In this document: positions 9,033-18,300 of the stretch, piece by piece
Numbering within the stretch: the stretch's first letter is position 1
Layout of the letters: every line of letters starts with the position of its first letter
Assembly (NCBI GenBank): GCA_008363075.1
Contig: RHKK01000003.1
Span: forward strand, 25,658 to 89,657
Source: Candidatus Uhrbacteria bacterium
GTDB lineage: Bacteria > Patescibacteriota > Patescibacteriia > 2-12-FULL-60-25
DNA length: 64,000 nucleotides
Direction: 5' to 3'
Program-made: the position numbers and the translations under genes
The notes under the pieces: generated by a model
Databases searched by the model: none
Seen by the model: the letters and a program-made list of their open reading frames with translations, nothing else
Told to the model about the DNA's origin: nothing

Positions 9033-9076
9033 TTGCCCGGTCGGACCTGTCCCGTCGAATAACGGGGTGACCGGGT
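9033..9076 (-). repeat. 44-nt hairpin sequence shared with the lipoprotein operon
   Basis: Minus strand: CCCGGTC ... GACCGGGCAAG with an inner CCCCGT/ACGGGG-type hairpin. It is nearly identical (one clear difference in the inner loop) to copies at 53095-53138 and 54723-54766 on the plus strand. Here it overlaps the stop codon of the upstream gene and precedes the terminator. Confidence 0.85.
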
Positions 9077-10143
9077 CACTCGTCGGAGCTCTCCTCAGAT
9101 GACTCGCTGTCACCTTGGGACGAATCAGCGAGGGAAGCATCGCGGCCGAGCATGACTCGTTGGAGCTCTTCCAGAAGCTTGCCTCCGCGCTCGACGAGCA
9201 TTGCATTGAGCCGGTCTTCGTCAAGGGCGGTTCCCTTTGCAGGATCGAACTCTTCGAGAAGCTCCTCGAACATCATCTTTGCCTTAGCGAAGGGATCCGG
9301 AGTCACCCGTCGCGGGTACCGATAGTACTCCGCCGCGAGCTGATCGAGATCATCGAGCATGCCGGGGATGATCATCATCAGGTTCTCGACCATCTGCGCG
9401 TCGAGCAGCGCGATCGCGCCGGCGACGCCGTGCCGCTTTCGGTCCGGAACCTCGAACACATCTCCCTTCTTCTCGAGCTTGTCGCGATCGGGAAGGCGTA
9501 CGAGAACGATCTCGGTTGCGTCGTTATCCAAGGGTCGCGCTTGCACCCAGTGCGCCTTCGCCGGGTGTCCCGGCTCCCCCGACTTCTCGAACGTTGGACG
9601 GAAGAGCACCCCCGGCGATTCCATGGCGCCGAGCAGATCGGAGAACCTGACGCGGATCCTACCCGGTCGGTGATTCCGCCGATCCGTGACGCGGCGCACG
9701 GCTCCTCGCATGCACTGCGGATCACCGAGATCCGCCGCCGCGAATAGCGGCCGAAGATGGAAGATCTCCGGCTGGAAGGGTTCTCCCGCCGCGTTCGAGA
9801 ACGCGATCTTCGCGCCTTCGCGATCGACGGCCATACCGTTGAAGGCGAAGTCGACGATCTCGGACGCGACCTTCTCGTACGGGAATTCCGTGTTTTCCAT
9901 GTGCTCGAGCGGGAAGTGCAGCTCGAATTCGATGGAGGGATTGCCGGGCCGTCGCGGATCGGCGAATACCGACGCCTGCCAGCAGAAGCGCCGGGCCAAT
10001 GCTTCCGCGAGCTCGGGGTCATCCGAGTTCGAGACGGGCATGCGGCCCTTCTCGATCGCATCGGCCAGGAGCTCCGAGCCCACGAGGAGTCCCCGGGCGG
10101 TCATGGGTCGCTTTCGACGACCTCGGCTTCTGTTCTTGCCCAT
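9076..10143 (-). CDS. Unknown accessory protein, 355 aa
   Basis: Starts MGKNRSRGRRKRPMTARG behind a good SD (GGGAGG, 7 bases before ATG). The N-terminus is very basic (about 1-20), the middle mixed alpha/beta, and the C-terminal third helical, including YYRYPRRVTPDPFAKAKMMF, ending in a Ser/Glu/Asp tail. No signal peptide or membrane helix. I recognise no family. It is the last gene of the minus-strand block. A basic head and acidic tail would fit a nucleic-acid-associated or structural protein, but this is only a guess. The reading frame extends far upstream, but without homology or SD. Confidence 0.65.
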   Translation of the reverse strand: MGKNRSRGRRKRPMTARGLLVGSELLADAIEKGRMPVSNSDDPELAEALARRFCWQASVFADPRRPGNPSIEFELHFPLEHMENTEFPYEKVASEIVDFAFNGMAVDREGAKIAFSNAAGEPFQPEIFHLRPLFAAADLGDPQCMRGAVRRVTDRRNHRPGRIRVRFSDLLGAMESPGVLFRPTFEKSGEPGHPAKAHWVQARPLDNDATEIVLVRLPDRDKLEKKGDVFEVPDRKRHGVAGAIALLDAQMVENLMMIIPGMLDDLDQLAAEYYRYPRRVTPDPFAKAKMMFEELLEEFDPAKGTALDEDRLNAMLVERGGKLLEELQRVMLGRDASLADSSQGDSESSEESSDE

Positions 10144-10584
10144 GCGGGCCTCCCTTCTCCCGGTATACGCCGGACGTTTCTTTGTCCGGGACATCCGGAC
10201 GGATCTGGAGGTCAACACCGACGCGCCAAAAGGCGGATGGCGTTGGGCGTGGCGTCGCGTCGAGGCGCCCGGCGTATGCTGGGGACCTCTTCGCGTCGCC
10301 TGATCGCCGTTCCTCCATATCGATCCGGATGTCGATGAAACGTGCGGGAACCGGCCAGGCGAACCCTTGGGAGGATGTCGCCTGACCGGTAGCAGGGCGT
10401 CTTCACGATGAAGAGCCGGTCGGATCGGAAAAACGGAACGCAATAATGTAAGATGATTCGTTCTTTTTCCTCACCGCGGGCTTGTCTTATTCGTGTCGGA
10501 CTCGGGAGCCGAGGAATCGGCTCCCGGGGAGACACGCCGTCCCACGGAACGCTTGCGCGCTCGACGTGAGACGGGGTCAGGGAA
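10144..10584. other. Intergenic region with hairpins, no supported gene
   Basis: On the minus strand a hairpin GGGAGCCGA ... TCGGCTCCC follows the upstream gene's stop, and a second paired region lies around 10340-10400. Short frames exist but none has both an SD and sensible composition. Confidence 0.5.
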
Positions 10585-11406
10585 TCAGAATGCGCCGGTC
10601 GTCCAGCCCCCGGTGCCCGGAGGAGGAAGATCCTCGCTCTGGACGCCGGCAAAGCGGATCGTGAGCCATCCGGTCGGGACGTCCTCACCGGGACGATACA
10701 TGGCGACGCGGCCCGAGTCGCGCGGGTATCCCGCAGGAGACAGCGCGACGCAGGCAGCGGAGACGGGGATGTCGCCGTCGGAGAGATGCCAGTCATCCCA
10801 GTGAATCCAGTGCAAGCCGTCCTGCACGGTCCCGAGGATGTTCCAACCCTCACTCGCCTCGTGGAGATCGACGCACACGTGCGTCGAGCGCTCGCCGACG
10901 CGAATGCGTATCCCCGTCCACACCATGCAGCCCGTGGAGCGGAGTCGTCGACCTCTTTGGTCGACGAAGTTCCTGCACAAGCGGGAGTTGGGTTCGTCGT
11001 CGGCAACCGATCTGAACGGAGTCCAGTCGAGCCGGAGTTGCGAGCGCAGGCCGGCCGCGGGGAGTGTGGTTCGCTCCTCGCCGTCGATCATGCGCGCCGC
11101 GAACGCCGAGCCCGTAATTTCCGGAAGTTGGTGGCGGCTCTCGAGCCACTGCCCCCACTCGCGGTAGGCGTCGTTCACTTCGAATCCGATCGCGAGCTGC
11201 GCGATGTGTTCGCGTCCGTGCGAGACCGGCTCGTTGCCTACGACCGAGTCGTATGCTTCGCCGATCGTCTCGGATGCGGGACCGGCGAGCTCGTTGACCG
11301 TATCGCCCCCGGCCTCGAAGAACTCGGGGACGTAGTAGATCGCGGGTCCGACGAAGAGCAGCGCCCAGAACAAGCGCCAGTCCTTGTGCCATTGCCAATT
11401 GCTCAT
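10585..11406 (-). CDS. Unknown membrane-anchored accessory protein, 273 aa
   Basis: Begins MSNWQWHKDWRLFWALLF, with one membrane helix at about residues 10-28 (WALLFVGPAIYYVPEFF), then a soluble domain. That domain has repeated Trp residues near the end (DGLHWIHWDDWHLSDGD) and cysteines near 155-185 that could form disulfides. An AGGAA SD precedes the ATG by about nine bases. No family recognised. The tandem hairpin pair downstream matches the pattern of its neighbours. Confidence 0.6.
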   Translation of the reverse strand: MSNWQWHKDWRLFWALLFVGPAIYYVPEFFEAGGDTVNELAGPASETIGEAYDSVVGNEPVSHGREHIAQLAIGFEVNDAYREWGQWLESRHQLPEITGSAFAARMIDGEERTTLPAAGLRSQLRLDWTPFRSVADDEPNSRLCRNFVDQRGRRLRSTGCMVWTGIRIRVGERSTHVCVDLHEASEGWNILGTVQDGLHWIHWDDWHLSDGDIPVSAACVALSPAGYPRDSGRVAMYRPGEDVPTGWLTIRFAGVQSEDLPPPGTGGWTTGAF

Positions 11407-11489
11407 GGCATGTTCCTTTCTGTTCCGACGTGATGTCGGGACGAAATCTTGGTTGACGATACGCGTGATGGAATGTGCGATCTCATCGG

Positions 11490-11560
11490 CCGACAAAGGT
11501 CCGCCGATCGGATCGCACGGGATGACGAGAGCTTCGTCATCCCGAGGTTGGGGTTGTGGT
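11490..11560 (-). repeat. Intergenic hairpin pair of the minus-strand block
   Basis: Hairpin 1 is GGGATGACGA ... TCGTCATCCC; hairpin 2 is GTGCGATC ... GATCGCAC with an inner CGATCGGC arm. The same two-hairpin layout recurs after other genes of the block with different sequences. Confidence 0.6.
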
Positions 11561-11565
11561 TGATG

Positions 11566-11928
11566 TTATGCTGCGCCCTTCTTGCGCCGGACGAGCTCCG
11601 CGCGCCGGGCGGCGAGCTCATGCTGCGACGGGATGGGCGGCAGCGACGGGGTTGCCGCCGGCCGCTTGTCCTCGTCACCGAGGAGCTCCGAGAAACTCCG
11701 GTTGAAGCTCGCCTCCGCTTCGGCGTTGAAGCGCTCGATCCACGTGGGATCGGAGTGCCTCTCGCAGTTTTCCTCGCTCGCTTCGAAGCTCGCGATCGGG
11801 GTGTTGCACTCGAGCTGGAAGTCGATCGCGAGATCGATTTCCTCGTCGAGCGCCGTGTCTTGCTCATACCCCACCGTGGGGTTGAGCCGGACGAACTCGC
11901 GCTGCGCACGCGTCAGGTTCTGCTGCAT
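11566..11928 (-). CDS. Unknown accessory protein, 120 aa
   Basis: Starts MQQNLTRAQREFVRLNP after AGGAG (7 bases before ATG). Acidic and probably helical (ALDEEIDLAIDFQLE, AEASFNRSFSELLGDEDK), with a Pro-rich linker and basic end VRRKKGAA. No signal or membrane segment. No family recognised. It is a member of the minus-strand SD-rich block. Confidence 0.6.
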   Translation of the reverse strand: MQQNLTRAQREFVRLNPTVGYEQDTALDEEIDLAIDFQLECNTPIASFEASEENCERHSDPTWIERFNAEAEASFNRSFSELLGDEDKRPAATPSLPPIPSQHELAARRAELVRRKKGAA

Positions 11929-12197
11929 CGTGCAGCTCCTTTCTTTTCGGCGAGCGGTAGGCTGGTTTTGCTCCTACATCGCCAAACTCGATGTCTGAAG
12001 GAATTCAGGAATCGGGTTTGACGGGCGAACGAGAGGCAGTTGCAAGCTGCATGGCTCGCCGTCAGTAGGTGTTGTGAACGAAGGAACGTGGAGGAACGTC
12101 GGGTTGCCGTGGGTTGAGACCCGCGTTCGTGAGTCCCGATGTGAGCCGGGGTCTGTCGAACCGCGGTCCGTTGGCGTGGCGTCCGTTCCGGAAGCGG

Positions 12198-12395
12198 CTA
12201 GGTGCGCATCCCCCTCTTGCGCCAGCCCTCGAAGAAGGACTCGTTCTCCTCCTCGGGTGCCATGACGTCCTCCGGCAGAGCGACGAAGAGATCGCTCGTG
12301 CGAGAGGGGCGAGTCGCCGCCACGAACTCTTCGACGACCGCCAGATCGGCGACGTCGATGAGTACGGGAACGGAGCGGGGGTGACGGTTGCTCAA
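12198..12395 (-). CDS. Small unknown protein with TTG start, 65 aa
   Basis: A TTG codon follows GGGAGG by six bases; this decides the start, as the frame upstream is a shadow of the next gene. The protein reads SNRHPRSVPVLIDVADLAV then continues acidic and ends GWRKRGMRT. No recognised domain. The hairpins upstream (12427-12515) fit the block's intergenic pattern. Confidence 0.55.
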   Translation of the reverse strand: MSNRHPRSVPVLIDVADLAVVEEFVAATRPSRTSDLFVALPEDVMAPEEENESFFEGWRKRGMRT

Positions 12396-12426
12396 ATGAT
12401 TCCTCCCTTGCGGATGTAATGGCTCC

Positions 12427-12515
12427 GCATGGCCCGACTCGAGACTTGATCGATAGATCAAGGATCGGGTCGGGCGAGCGAGTGACGGATAATCCATCAC
12501 TCGCTCCAGCCACAG
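12427..12515 (-). repeat. Intergenic hairpin pair of the minus-strand block
   Basis: Minus strand: GAGCGAGTGA ... TCACTCGCTC forms hairpin 1, then GCCCGAC ... GTCGGGC with inner TTGATC/GATCAA forms hairpin 2. Same layout as at 11490, 13928 and 14407. Confidence 0.6.
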
Positions 12516-12520
12516 GATGG

Positions 12521-13453
12521 TCAAGCGGTTGCGGCGAGGTCGCGCAAGAGCTGTTGCCGCTTCCACCGGTTGAACGGCGGGAGCGATGCGCCCTTGGCGC
12601 GTGCCGCGTTGTACTCCTGGAGGAGGGCGGCCTCGCGGTTCTCGGCCTCGCGCTTCTTGCGCTCGGCCGCGGCCGCCTGCTCGGCCTTGACCTGGTCGAT
12701 CTCGGCCCTCACGCGGGAGATGAGCCCGCGCAGGTTGCGCTTCCTTACCCGGATCGGCTCCGGGTGGAAGTGCGCGAGCTCGCGCAGGTCCTTGACCTTG
12801 CGGAGCTTCGCGAGCTCCTGCAGGAGACCCTTGTATTCGCTCGCGAGCAGACGGCGAGCCGAGCCGTACTCCGGCGGCGGCGCCTTCTTGACCGCCTCGA
12901 GCTTCTTGGTCTCGACAACCTCGGTCGGAGCCGCCTCGGCGACGGACTCCTCCGCCTTGGTCTCGATGACCTCGGCGGAAGCGGACTCCGTGGCGGTCGC
13001 CTCGAGCTTCTCCAGCAGCACGGCTCCGAGTCCCGTGCTCGGGGTCTCGGCCATCGTCGGCGGCGTGTGCTTGGCGAGCGCGAGCGCGCCCTTGTTGAAG
13101 TCCGCCTCGAGACGCCGCAGCTCCTCGAGGGAGAGTCCCTTGAGGCTCCCTTTCCGTCGCGCGCCCTTGCCACTGTGCTTGCGCACAAGGCGCTCGAAGT
13201 TCGCACGCGCGTGCTCGCAGCGCTTGCGCGCCGCCGCGAGCTCGGCCTCGCTCGTGAGCGCGACGAGCGCCGGCGAGGGCTTCTCGACCGGCTTCGGCGT
13301 CTCGACGGGCTCCGCGAGCTTGAGGCTCGGGGCCGGCGCTGCGAACTCGATCTCGATCCGCTCGTCGGCGCGCACCGGCGCGACGAGCAAGAGGGCGCGG
13401 TCCGTGACCGCGTTGATGGCCGCATATGCGCGGCCGACCAGCTTCTTCAGCAT
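12521..13453 (-). CDS. Ala/Glu/Lys-rich coiled-coil accessory protein, 310 aa
   Basis: Starts MLKKLVGRAYAAINAVTDRA after AAGGAGG (six bases before ATG). Long charged helical segments (about 70-130, 195-300) with heptad-like spacing suggest coiled coils; the middle (about 140-190) is Ala/Glu/Val-rich low complexity. The segment ERKKREAENREAALLQEYNA is typical of a helical rod. No signal peptide. No family recognised. It could be a scaffold or filament protein; low-complexity sequence prevents a firmer call. Confidence 0.6.
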   Translation of the reverse strand: MLKKLVGRAYAAINAVTDRALLLVAPVRADERIEIEFAAPAPSLKLAEPVETPKPVEKPSPALVALTSEAELAAARKRCEHARANFERLVRKHSGKGARRKGSLKGLSLEELRRLEADFNKGALALAKHTPPTMAETPSTGLGAVLLEKLEATATESASAEVIETKAEESVAEAAPTEVVETKKLEAVKKAPPPEYGSARRLLASEYKGLLQELAKLRKVKDLRELAHFHPEPIRVRKRNLRGLISRVRAEIDQVKAEQAAAAERKKREAENREAALLQEYNAARAKGASLPPFNRWKRQQLLRDLAATA

Positions 13454-13633
13454 CGGAACCTCCTTGGTGCGGTTGGTTGTGATCCGCACGTCCGTCGCGA
13501 GGCCGGAACGAAAAACAGTCCGGTTTCCTGACGGACGTGCGGAAAGCACGTCCTGTGGTGGTAGAAGGATCAGTCCACCGGAGGCCGAACGGCGTAGGTG
13601 GATGAATGTACGGGCGAAAACGGCATTCGCCCT

Positions 13634-13786
13634 TCACATCCATCCGTCCACGGTTTTGGAGGCGGAAATGGTCCATACTGGTCCGAAGACCGATGGATCC
13701 GGGCGACGTTGGTCGAGAAGTCCCAGTCGAAACCGAGTCTTCACGATTCGCGTCGCCATAGCCCGCCGACAAAAGCCGACCGGCAT
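13634..13786 (-). CDS. Possible tiny gene, 50 aa
   Basis: GGAGGAGG stands just before an ATG opening MPVGFCRRAMATRIVKTRF and closing after 50 codons. It is followed by a GGGCGAA ... TTCGCCC hairpin, as seen after its neighbours. The protein is basic and has no recognisable domain; SD-to-ATG spacing is short. It could be a real member of the block or chance. Confidence 0.3.
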   Translation of the reverse strand: MPVGFCRRAMATRIVKTRFRLGLLDQRRPDPSVFGPVWTISASKTVDGWM

Positions 13787-13827
13787 ACCTCCTCCAAAAC
13801 TGTGTACGGATAGTTTTTTTACCGTTC

Positions 13828-13913
13828 ATCATCCCGACCGAGGAGCGTAGCGACGAGCGGAGGGATCGCTTCGAAGGGATCCCTCGGCTTCGTCGAACTC
13901 CGCTCGGGATGAT
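13828..13913. repeat. Palindromic intergenic repeat
   Basis: ATCATCCCGA at the left and TCGGGATGAT at the right bracket a large imperfect inverted repeat with inner arms GGGATC/GATCCC. It has the style of dispersed REP-like repeats; no gene is involved. Confidence 0.6.
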
Positions 13914-13927
13914 TCGGCGATGCTTGC

Positions 13928-13998
13928 AAAGATCAGCATCAGGGATCGACTGATCGATCTCTCGTGCTGATCGACGAGTGAATTCACTCGTCGTCAGG
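13928..13998 (-). repeat. Conserved terminator-like hairpin, copy 1
   Basis: Minus strand: a variable hairpin (GACGACGAGTG ... CACTCGTCG) followed by a conserved stem GATCAGCA ... TGCTGATC with inner GATCGA/TCGATC and then TTT. The conserved half is almost identical to the copy at 14407-14478. Confidence 0.75.
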
Positions 13999-14024
13999 AA
14001 TGGGTGGAAGGTTCGCGTTCGTGA

Positions 14025-14354
14025 TCAGGCCGCCGAGTCCTGCATCTCGGCGGCGCGCATGTCCGCCATCGAGTCGAGACGCGCGATCACGCGCTCGAGC
14101 GCGTCCGCGAGCTTCTCGTGCTCGTGGTCGCCCGTGTGCATCGTGCACACGAGCAGGACCGCCTCCGCCGACGCGCGCTTGCTCTGCGGCAGGTGCTCGA
14201 TCGGCGTCGCCATGAGCTCTTCGCAGCCGAGCGCCTCGATCAGCTCGTCGGCGTCGACCGGGCGCAACTCGCCCTCCACGGTCGTGCCGTGACGGGGCTT
14301 CACGTGATCGAGGGCCTTCTTGAGCATCTCGCGCAAAGGATTCTTCTTCGCCAT
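14025..14354 (-). CDS. Unknown accessory protein, 109 aa
   Basis: Starts MAKKNPLREMLKKALDHVK behind TGGAGGAATGAGGCA-ATG. Mostly helical and acidic after a basic head; the C-terminal half (LADALERVIARLDSMADMR) suits a short coiled coil. No signal, membrane helix or recognised family. It lies between two near-identical terminator-like hairpins. Confidence 0.6.
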   Translation of the reverse strand: MAKKNPLREMLKKALDHVKPRHGTTVEGELRPVDADELIEALGCEELMATPIEHLPQSKRASAEAVLLVCTMHTGDHEHEKLADALERVIARLDSMADMRAAEMQDSAA

Positions 14355-14406
14355 TGCCTCATTCCTCCAGTCGAAATACTGCGGTGATGGCCAAGTGGCC
14401 GGTTGG

Positions 14407-14478
14407 AAAGATCAGCATCAGGGATCGAGTGATCGATCTCTCGTGCTGACCGGCGAACAAGCTGCGTTCGCCGTCAGG
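14407..14478 (-). repeat. Conserved terminator-like hairpin, copy 2
   Basis: Minus strand: a gene-specific hairpin (GGCGAACGC ... GTTCGCC) followed by the conserved GATCAGCA stem and TTT, as in the copy at 13928-13998. Confidence 0.75.
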
Positions 14479-14497
14479 GTGGAAGTTGCGGATGGAG

Positions 14498-14695
14498 CTA
14501 GCGCCGGCGGTTCGCCTTGCCGACGCGGACCTTCCAGTCCACGCCCATGAAGGGCCGGGGCCTGGGCGCGTCGATGAGCATGGGGCTCGACGAACGCTTG
14601 CGGTTGCGCATGGAGTCGCACGGCGAGCGCATCCAGGCCTCGATCTCCGCCTCGCTGGCACGGTAGGCGGTCTGCGAACGGTGTCCGTCGAGCAT
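14498..14695 (-). CDS. Small basic accessory protein, 65 aa
   Basis: Starts MLDGHRSQTAYRASEAEIEA after AGGAGG (four bases before ATG). Ends strongly basic (VRVGKANRRR). First gene after the block promoter (14770-14798). No recognised domain; its charge and size would suit a nucleic-acid binder. Confidence 0.55.
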   Translation of the reverse strand: MLDGHRSQTAYRASEAEIEAWMRSPCDSMRNRKRSSSPMLIDAPRPRPFMGVDWKVRVGKANRRR

Positions 14696-14769
14696 CGCTC
14701 CTCCTAAAGATCATGACCCCGGAAATCCGCTTGGGAGCATCCCTCACGGTTTTCAGAGTCGAACGTATA

Positions 14770-14798
14770 AGGATAACACAAAAAGACGATCTTGTCAA
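14770..14798 (-). promoter_or_regulatory. Consensus promoter of the minus-strand accessory block
   Basis: Minus strand: TTGACA (14793-14798), 17-bp spacer, TATCCT (14770-14775). AT-rich DNA upstream (to about 15000) carries a TAGCC...GGCTA palindrome. No equally good promoter is seen inside the block, so the eight genes to 9.1 kb may be one transcript. Confidence 0.8.
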
Positions 14799-14877
14799 GA
14801 TATGTGTGACAATTTTCTATCCATAAATAACCAAATTTAGCTAATTAAAGCACTTATATATTTTTATTGTTTTTAAA

Positions 14878-14896
14878 TAGCCGACAATTTTGGCTA
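14878..14896. promoter_or_regulatory. TAGCC-type palindrome, possible operator
   Basis: TAGCCGACAATTTTGGCTA: arms TAGCC and GGCTA, 80 bp upstream of the minus-strand block promoter. Related palindromes occur upstream of the lipoprotein operon (46937-46959, 47031-47050). Confidence 0.5.
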
Positions 14897-14971
14897 ATAA
14901 AAGCGCAATTTGTGGATATCTCGAGCTTTTCAATTCTAAGAAAACCAAGATTTGTTTATTTTTAGCGATTT

Positions 14972-15030
14972 TTGACAAAACATTCCTTCCACACTTTATT
15001 CTTGACGATTATTCATTGGGTTGTTAGAAT
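14972..15030 (+). promoter_or_regulatory. Tandem promoters for rpoBC
   Basis: P1: TTGACA (14972), 17 bp, TTTATT. P2: TTGACG (15002-15007), 17 bp, TAGAAT (15025-15030). Both point to rpoB, implying a leader of about 360 bases. Confidence 0.7.
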
Positions 15031-15049
15031 TCGCCCACAACAGTGCGAT

Positions 15050-15393
15050 TTGACATCCCGCATTTTGCGGGATATCGGACGGTTTCCGGACAACCGATCC
15101 TCATGAGCGACCACACACAAAATTGAAGCCCCTCCTTTAACCCCCGTTGGGAGGTGTTTTACTTGCCCCGTGATCCGCTTGCGGATTTTACGGGGATCCG
15201 GTCCTCATCAGCTTGTCGCGCTGTCTTTCATTCATCCCTAGGGTTTGTGCGTGCCTGTACGGTCACCGACTTCCCCGGCCGCCGTGTCTCATGCCGCGTG
15301 CCCCGTATAAAGCGCAAGCGCTCTACGGGGTTTACGCGGTCGCCGGTCCCGTGCGGACGCGCACTCCGAAAACCCGCAGCCCCCACATCGCCC
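15050..15393 (+). promoter_or_regulatory. Hairpin-rich rpoB leader
   Basis: The 5' leader contains ATCCCGCA/TGCGGGAT near 15055-15073, ATCCGC/GCGGAT inside CCCGT/ACGGG near 15168-15197, and CCCCGT/ACGGGG with inner AAGCGC/GCGCTC near 15302-15330. No gene with SD is seen. Such a series could serve antitermination or attenuation, but no known element is recognised. Confidence 0.45.
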
Positions 15394-18300
15394 ATGCCTG
15401 CGATGCAATTCCGCCGCCAAGCTCCGAAGGATTTGGAACGGCGCTATTTCACGGCCGCGCGCGACGCCATGGCGTTGCCCGACCTGATCGAGATCCAGAA
15501 GACCAGTTACCGCTGGTTCGTCGAGGAAGGAATCCGCGATCTCTTTAAGGAGATCTCGCCGATCAAGGACTTCATCGGACGAGACCTCGAGCTTCATTTC
15601 GTCGACTACTATTTTGACGAGCCGAAGTTCGACGAGAAGACGTCCAAAGCGAAAAACGTCAACTTTGAGGCGCCGTTGCGCGTGAAGTTGAAGTTGATCA
15701 ACAAGCGCAACAACATGGAGAAGGAATCCGAGGTGTACCTCGGCGATTTGCCGCTCATGACCGACCGCGGCACGTTCATCGTGAACGGTATCGAGCGCGT
15801 GGTCGTCTCGCAGTTGGTGCGTTCCGCCGGCGCGTTCTTCGCCGCGGAACTTCTGCACAACCGTCGCTACTACGGCGCGAAGATCATCCCGAACCGCGGT
15901 GCGTGGCTCGAGTTCGAGACCGACGGCAACAACGTCATCTGGGTGAAGATCGACCGCAAGCGCAAGGTCGCCGCGACGGCGCTTCTGCGCGCATTCGGCA
16001 TCGGATCGAACGAGGAGATCTCGCAGCTGTTCACCGACGTCGACGTCCATCCGATGAACAAGTACATCGAGGCGACGCTCGCGAAAGACGTTTCGACGAA
16101 CGAGGACGAGGGATATATCGAGGTGTACAAGCGCATCCGTCCGGGCGATCTCGCCACGGCCGACAACGCGCGCTCGCTGATCCATTCGATGTTCTTCAAC
16201 TTCGACCGGTACGATTTGGGAACGGTGGGTCGCTACAAATTCAACAAGCGCTTTAGCCTCACCACCGAGCACGAGGTGATCTCGAAGGAAGAGAACCGTA
16301 TCCTCACCAAGGAGGACCTGATTCACATCTTGCGCGAGATCATCCGCTTGAACGTGTCGCAGGAAGATGCGGACGACGTGGACCACCTGGGGAACCGTCG
16401 TGTGCGCGCGGTGGGCGAACTCGTTCAGAGCCGCTTCCGCATCGGTCTCGCGCGCATGGAGCGCATCGTCAAGGATCGCATGTCCACGATGGACATCGAC
16501 GCGCTCAATCCCGCGAAACTCATCAACGCGCGTCCGGTGATCGGCGCGGTTCGCGAGTTTTTCATGAGCTCGCAGCTGTCGCAATTCATGGACCAGACGA
16601 ATCCGCTGTCCGAGCTCGAGCATAAGCGCCGCTTGTCCGCGATGGGACCGGGGGGCCTCACGCGCGAGCGCGCCGGCTTCGACGTCCGCGACGTACACCG
16701 CACACACTACGGCCGCATCTGCCCGATCGCGTCTCCGGAAGGTCCGAACATCGGCCTTGTGGGCCACTTGTCATGTTACGCGCGCATCAACGATTACGGC
16801 TTTATCGAGGCTCCGTATCGCGTCGTGAAGAACTGGGCCAAGAACGACGGGAAGGACGCCGTCGGTGAAGTGCTGCGCGTGGACGTGCGCGACGGCGAAG
16901 GAAACGTCGTCGCGAAAGGCGGAACAGAGGTCGACAAAAAGCTCGCGGAAAAGCTTGCGAAGGTTTCGATCGACAAGGTGCCGGTTCACCCGACCGTCAC
17001 GAAGGAGATCGTGTACCTCAACGCCTTTACGGAAGAGCGCGGTACGACCGCGCCGGCCACGACGCCGATCGGCAAGGACGGCAAGTTCCTCGTCGAGCGC
17101 GCGGCCGCCCGCAAGAACGGCGAGCCGACGGTCGTCGACGTGCATGAGATCGACTACGTCGACGTATCTTCGAAGCATATTCTTTCCATCGGCACGTCGC
17201 TCATTCCGTTCGTCGAACACGACGATGGTCACCGCGCGCTCATGGGTACGAACATGCAACGACAGGCCGTGCCGTGCGTGAAACCGGATGCGCCGATCGT
17301 AGGCACGGGCGTCGAACGTCGCGTCGCTATCGACGCGGGCCACGCCGTGATCGCTCCGGACGACGGCGTGATCGTGTCCGTATCGGGCAAGCACATCGAG
17401 TTCCAGGGTTCCGACAAGACCATCCGCCGCTACGATCTCATCAAATTCCAGCGCTCGAACCACTCGACCTGCCTGAACTATCGCCCGGCGGTCACGAAGG
17501 GGCAAAAAGTGTATGCCGGCGAAGTCCTCGCCGACGGCACGTCCGTCCAGCACGGCGAGCTCGCGCTCGGTCAGAACCTGCTGTGCGCCTTCTTGTCCTG
17601 GGACGGCTATAACTACGAAGACGCCATCATCCTCTCCGAGCGCCTGGTGCACCAGGATCGGTTCACGTCGATCCACATCGAACATCACGTGATCGATGTG
17701 CGCGACACGAAACTCGGTCCGGAAGCCGTGACGAGCGACATCCCGAATGTCTCGGAAGAAAAACTCCGCAACTTGGACGAGCACGGCATCGTGCGCATCG
17801 GCGCGGAGGTGAAGTCCGGCGATATTCTCGTCGGCAAGATCACGCCCAAAGGCGAAACCGACTTGTCCGCGGAAGAAAAACTCTTGCGCGCGATTTTCGG
17901 CGAAAAGGCGCGCGACGTGCGCGACTCGAGCTTGTATCTCGAGCACGGCGAAAAAGGAAAAGTCATCGACGTGAAAACCTTCTCGCGCGACGCGGGCGAC
18001 AAATTGCAGCCCGGCGTGTTGAAGCAAATCGTCGTGACCGTGGCCGACCTGCGTAAGGTGCAGGTGGGCGACAAACTTGCCGGCCGCCACGGCAACAAGG
18101 GCGTCATCTCCAAGATCGTGCCGGTTTCCGACATGCCGTTCCTCGAGGATGGCACTCCGGTGGACGTGATCCTCTCGCCGCTCGGCGTCGTCTCCCGCAT
18201 GAACCTCGGGCAAATCCTCGAGACGCACCTCGGCCTCGCGGCGAACGCGTTGGGCTACCTGGTCGCGACGCCGGTGTTTGACGGCGTGCCGGAAGACACG

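Noticed and set aside
12198..13832. 544-codon minus-strand frame across two small genes
   Set aside because: Only its last 65 codons follow an SD and look natural; the rest is out of frame with the coiled-coil gene at 12521-13453.
9076..14695. Prophage
   Set aside because: No terminase, portal, capsid, tail or integrase gene; products match no phage hallmark.
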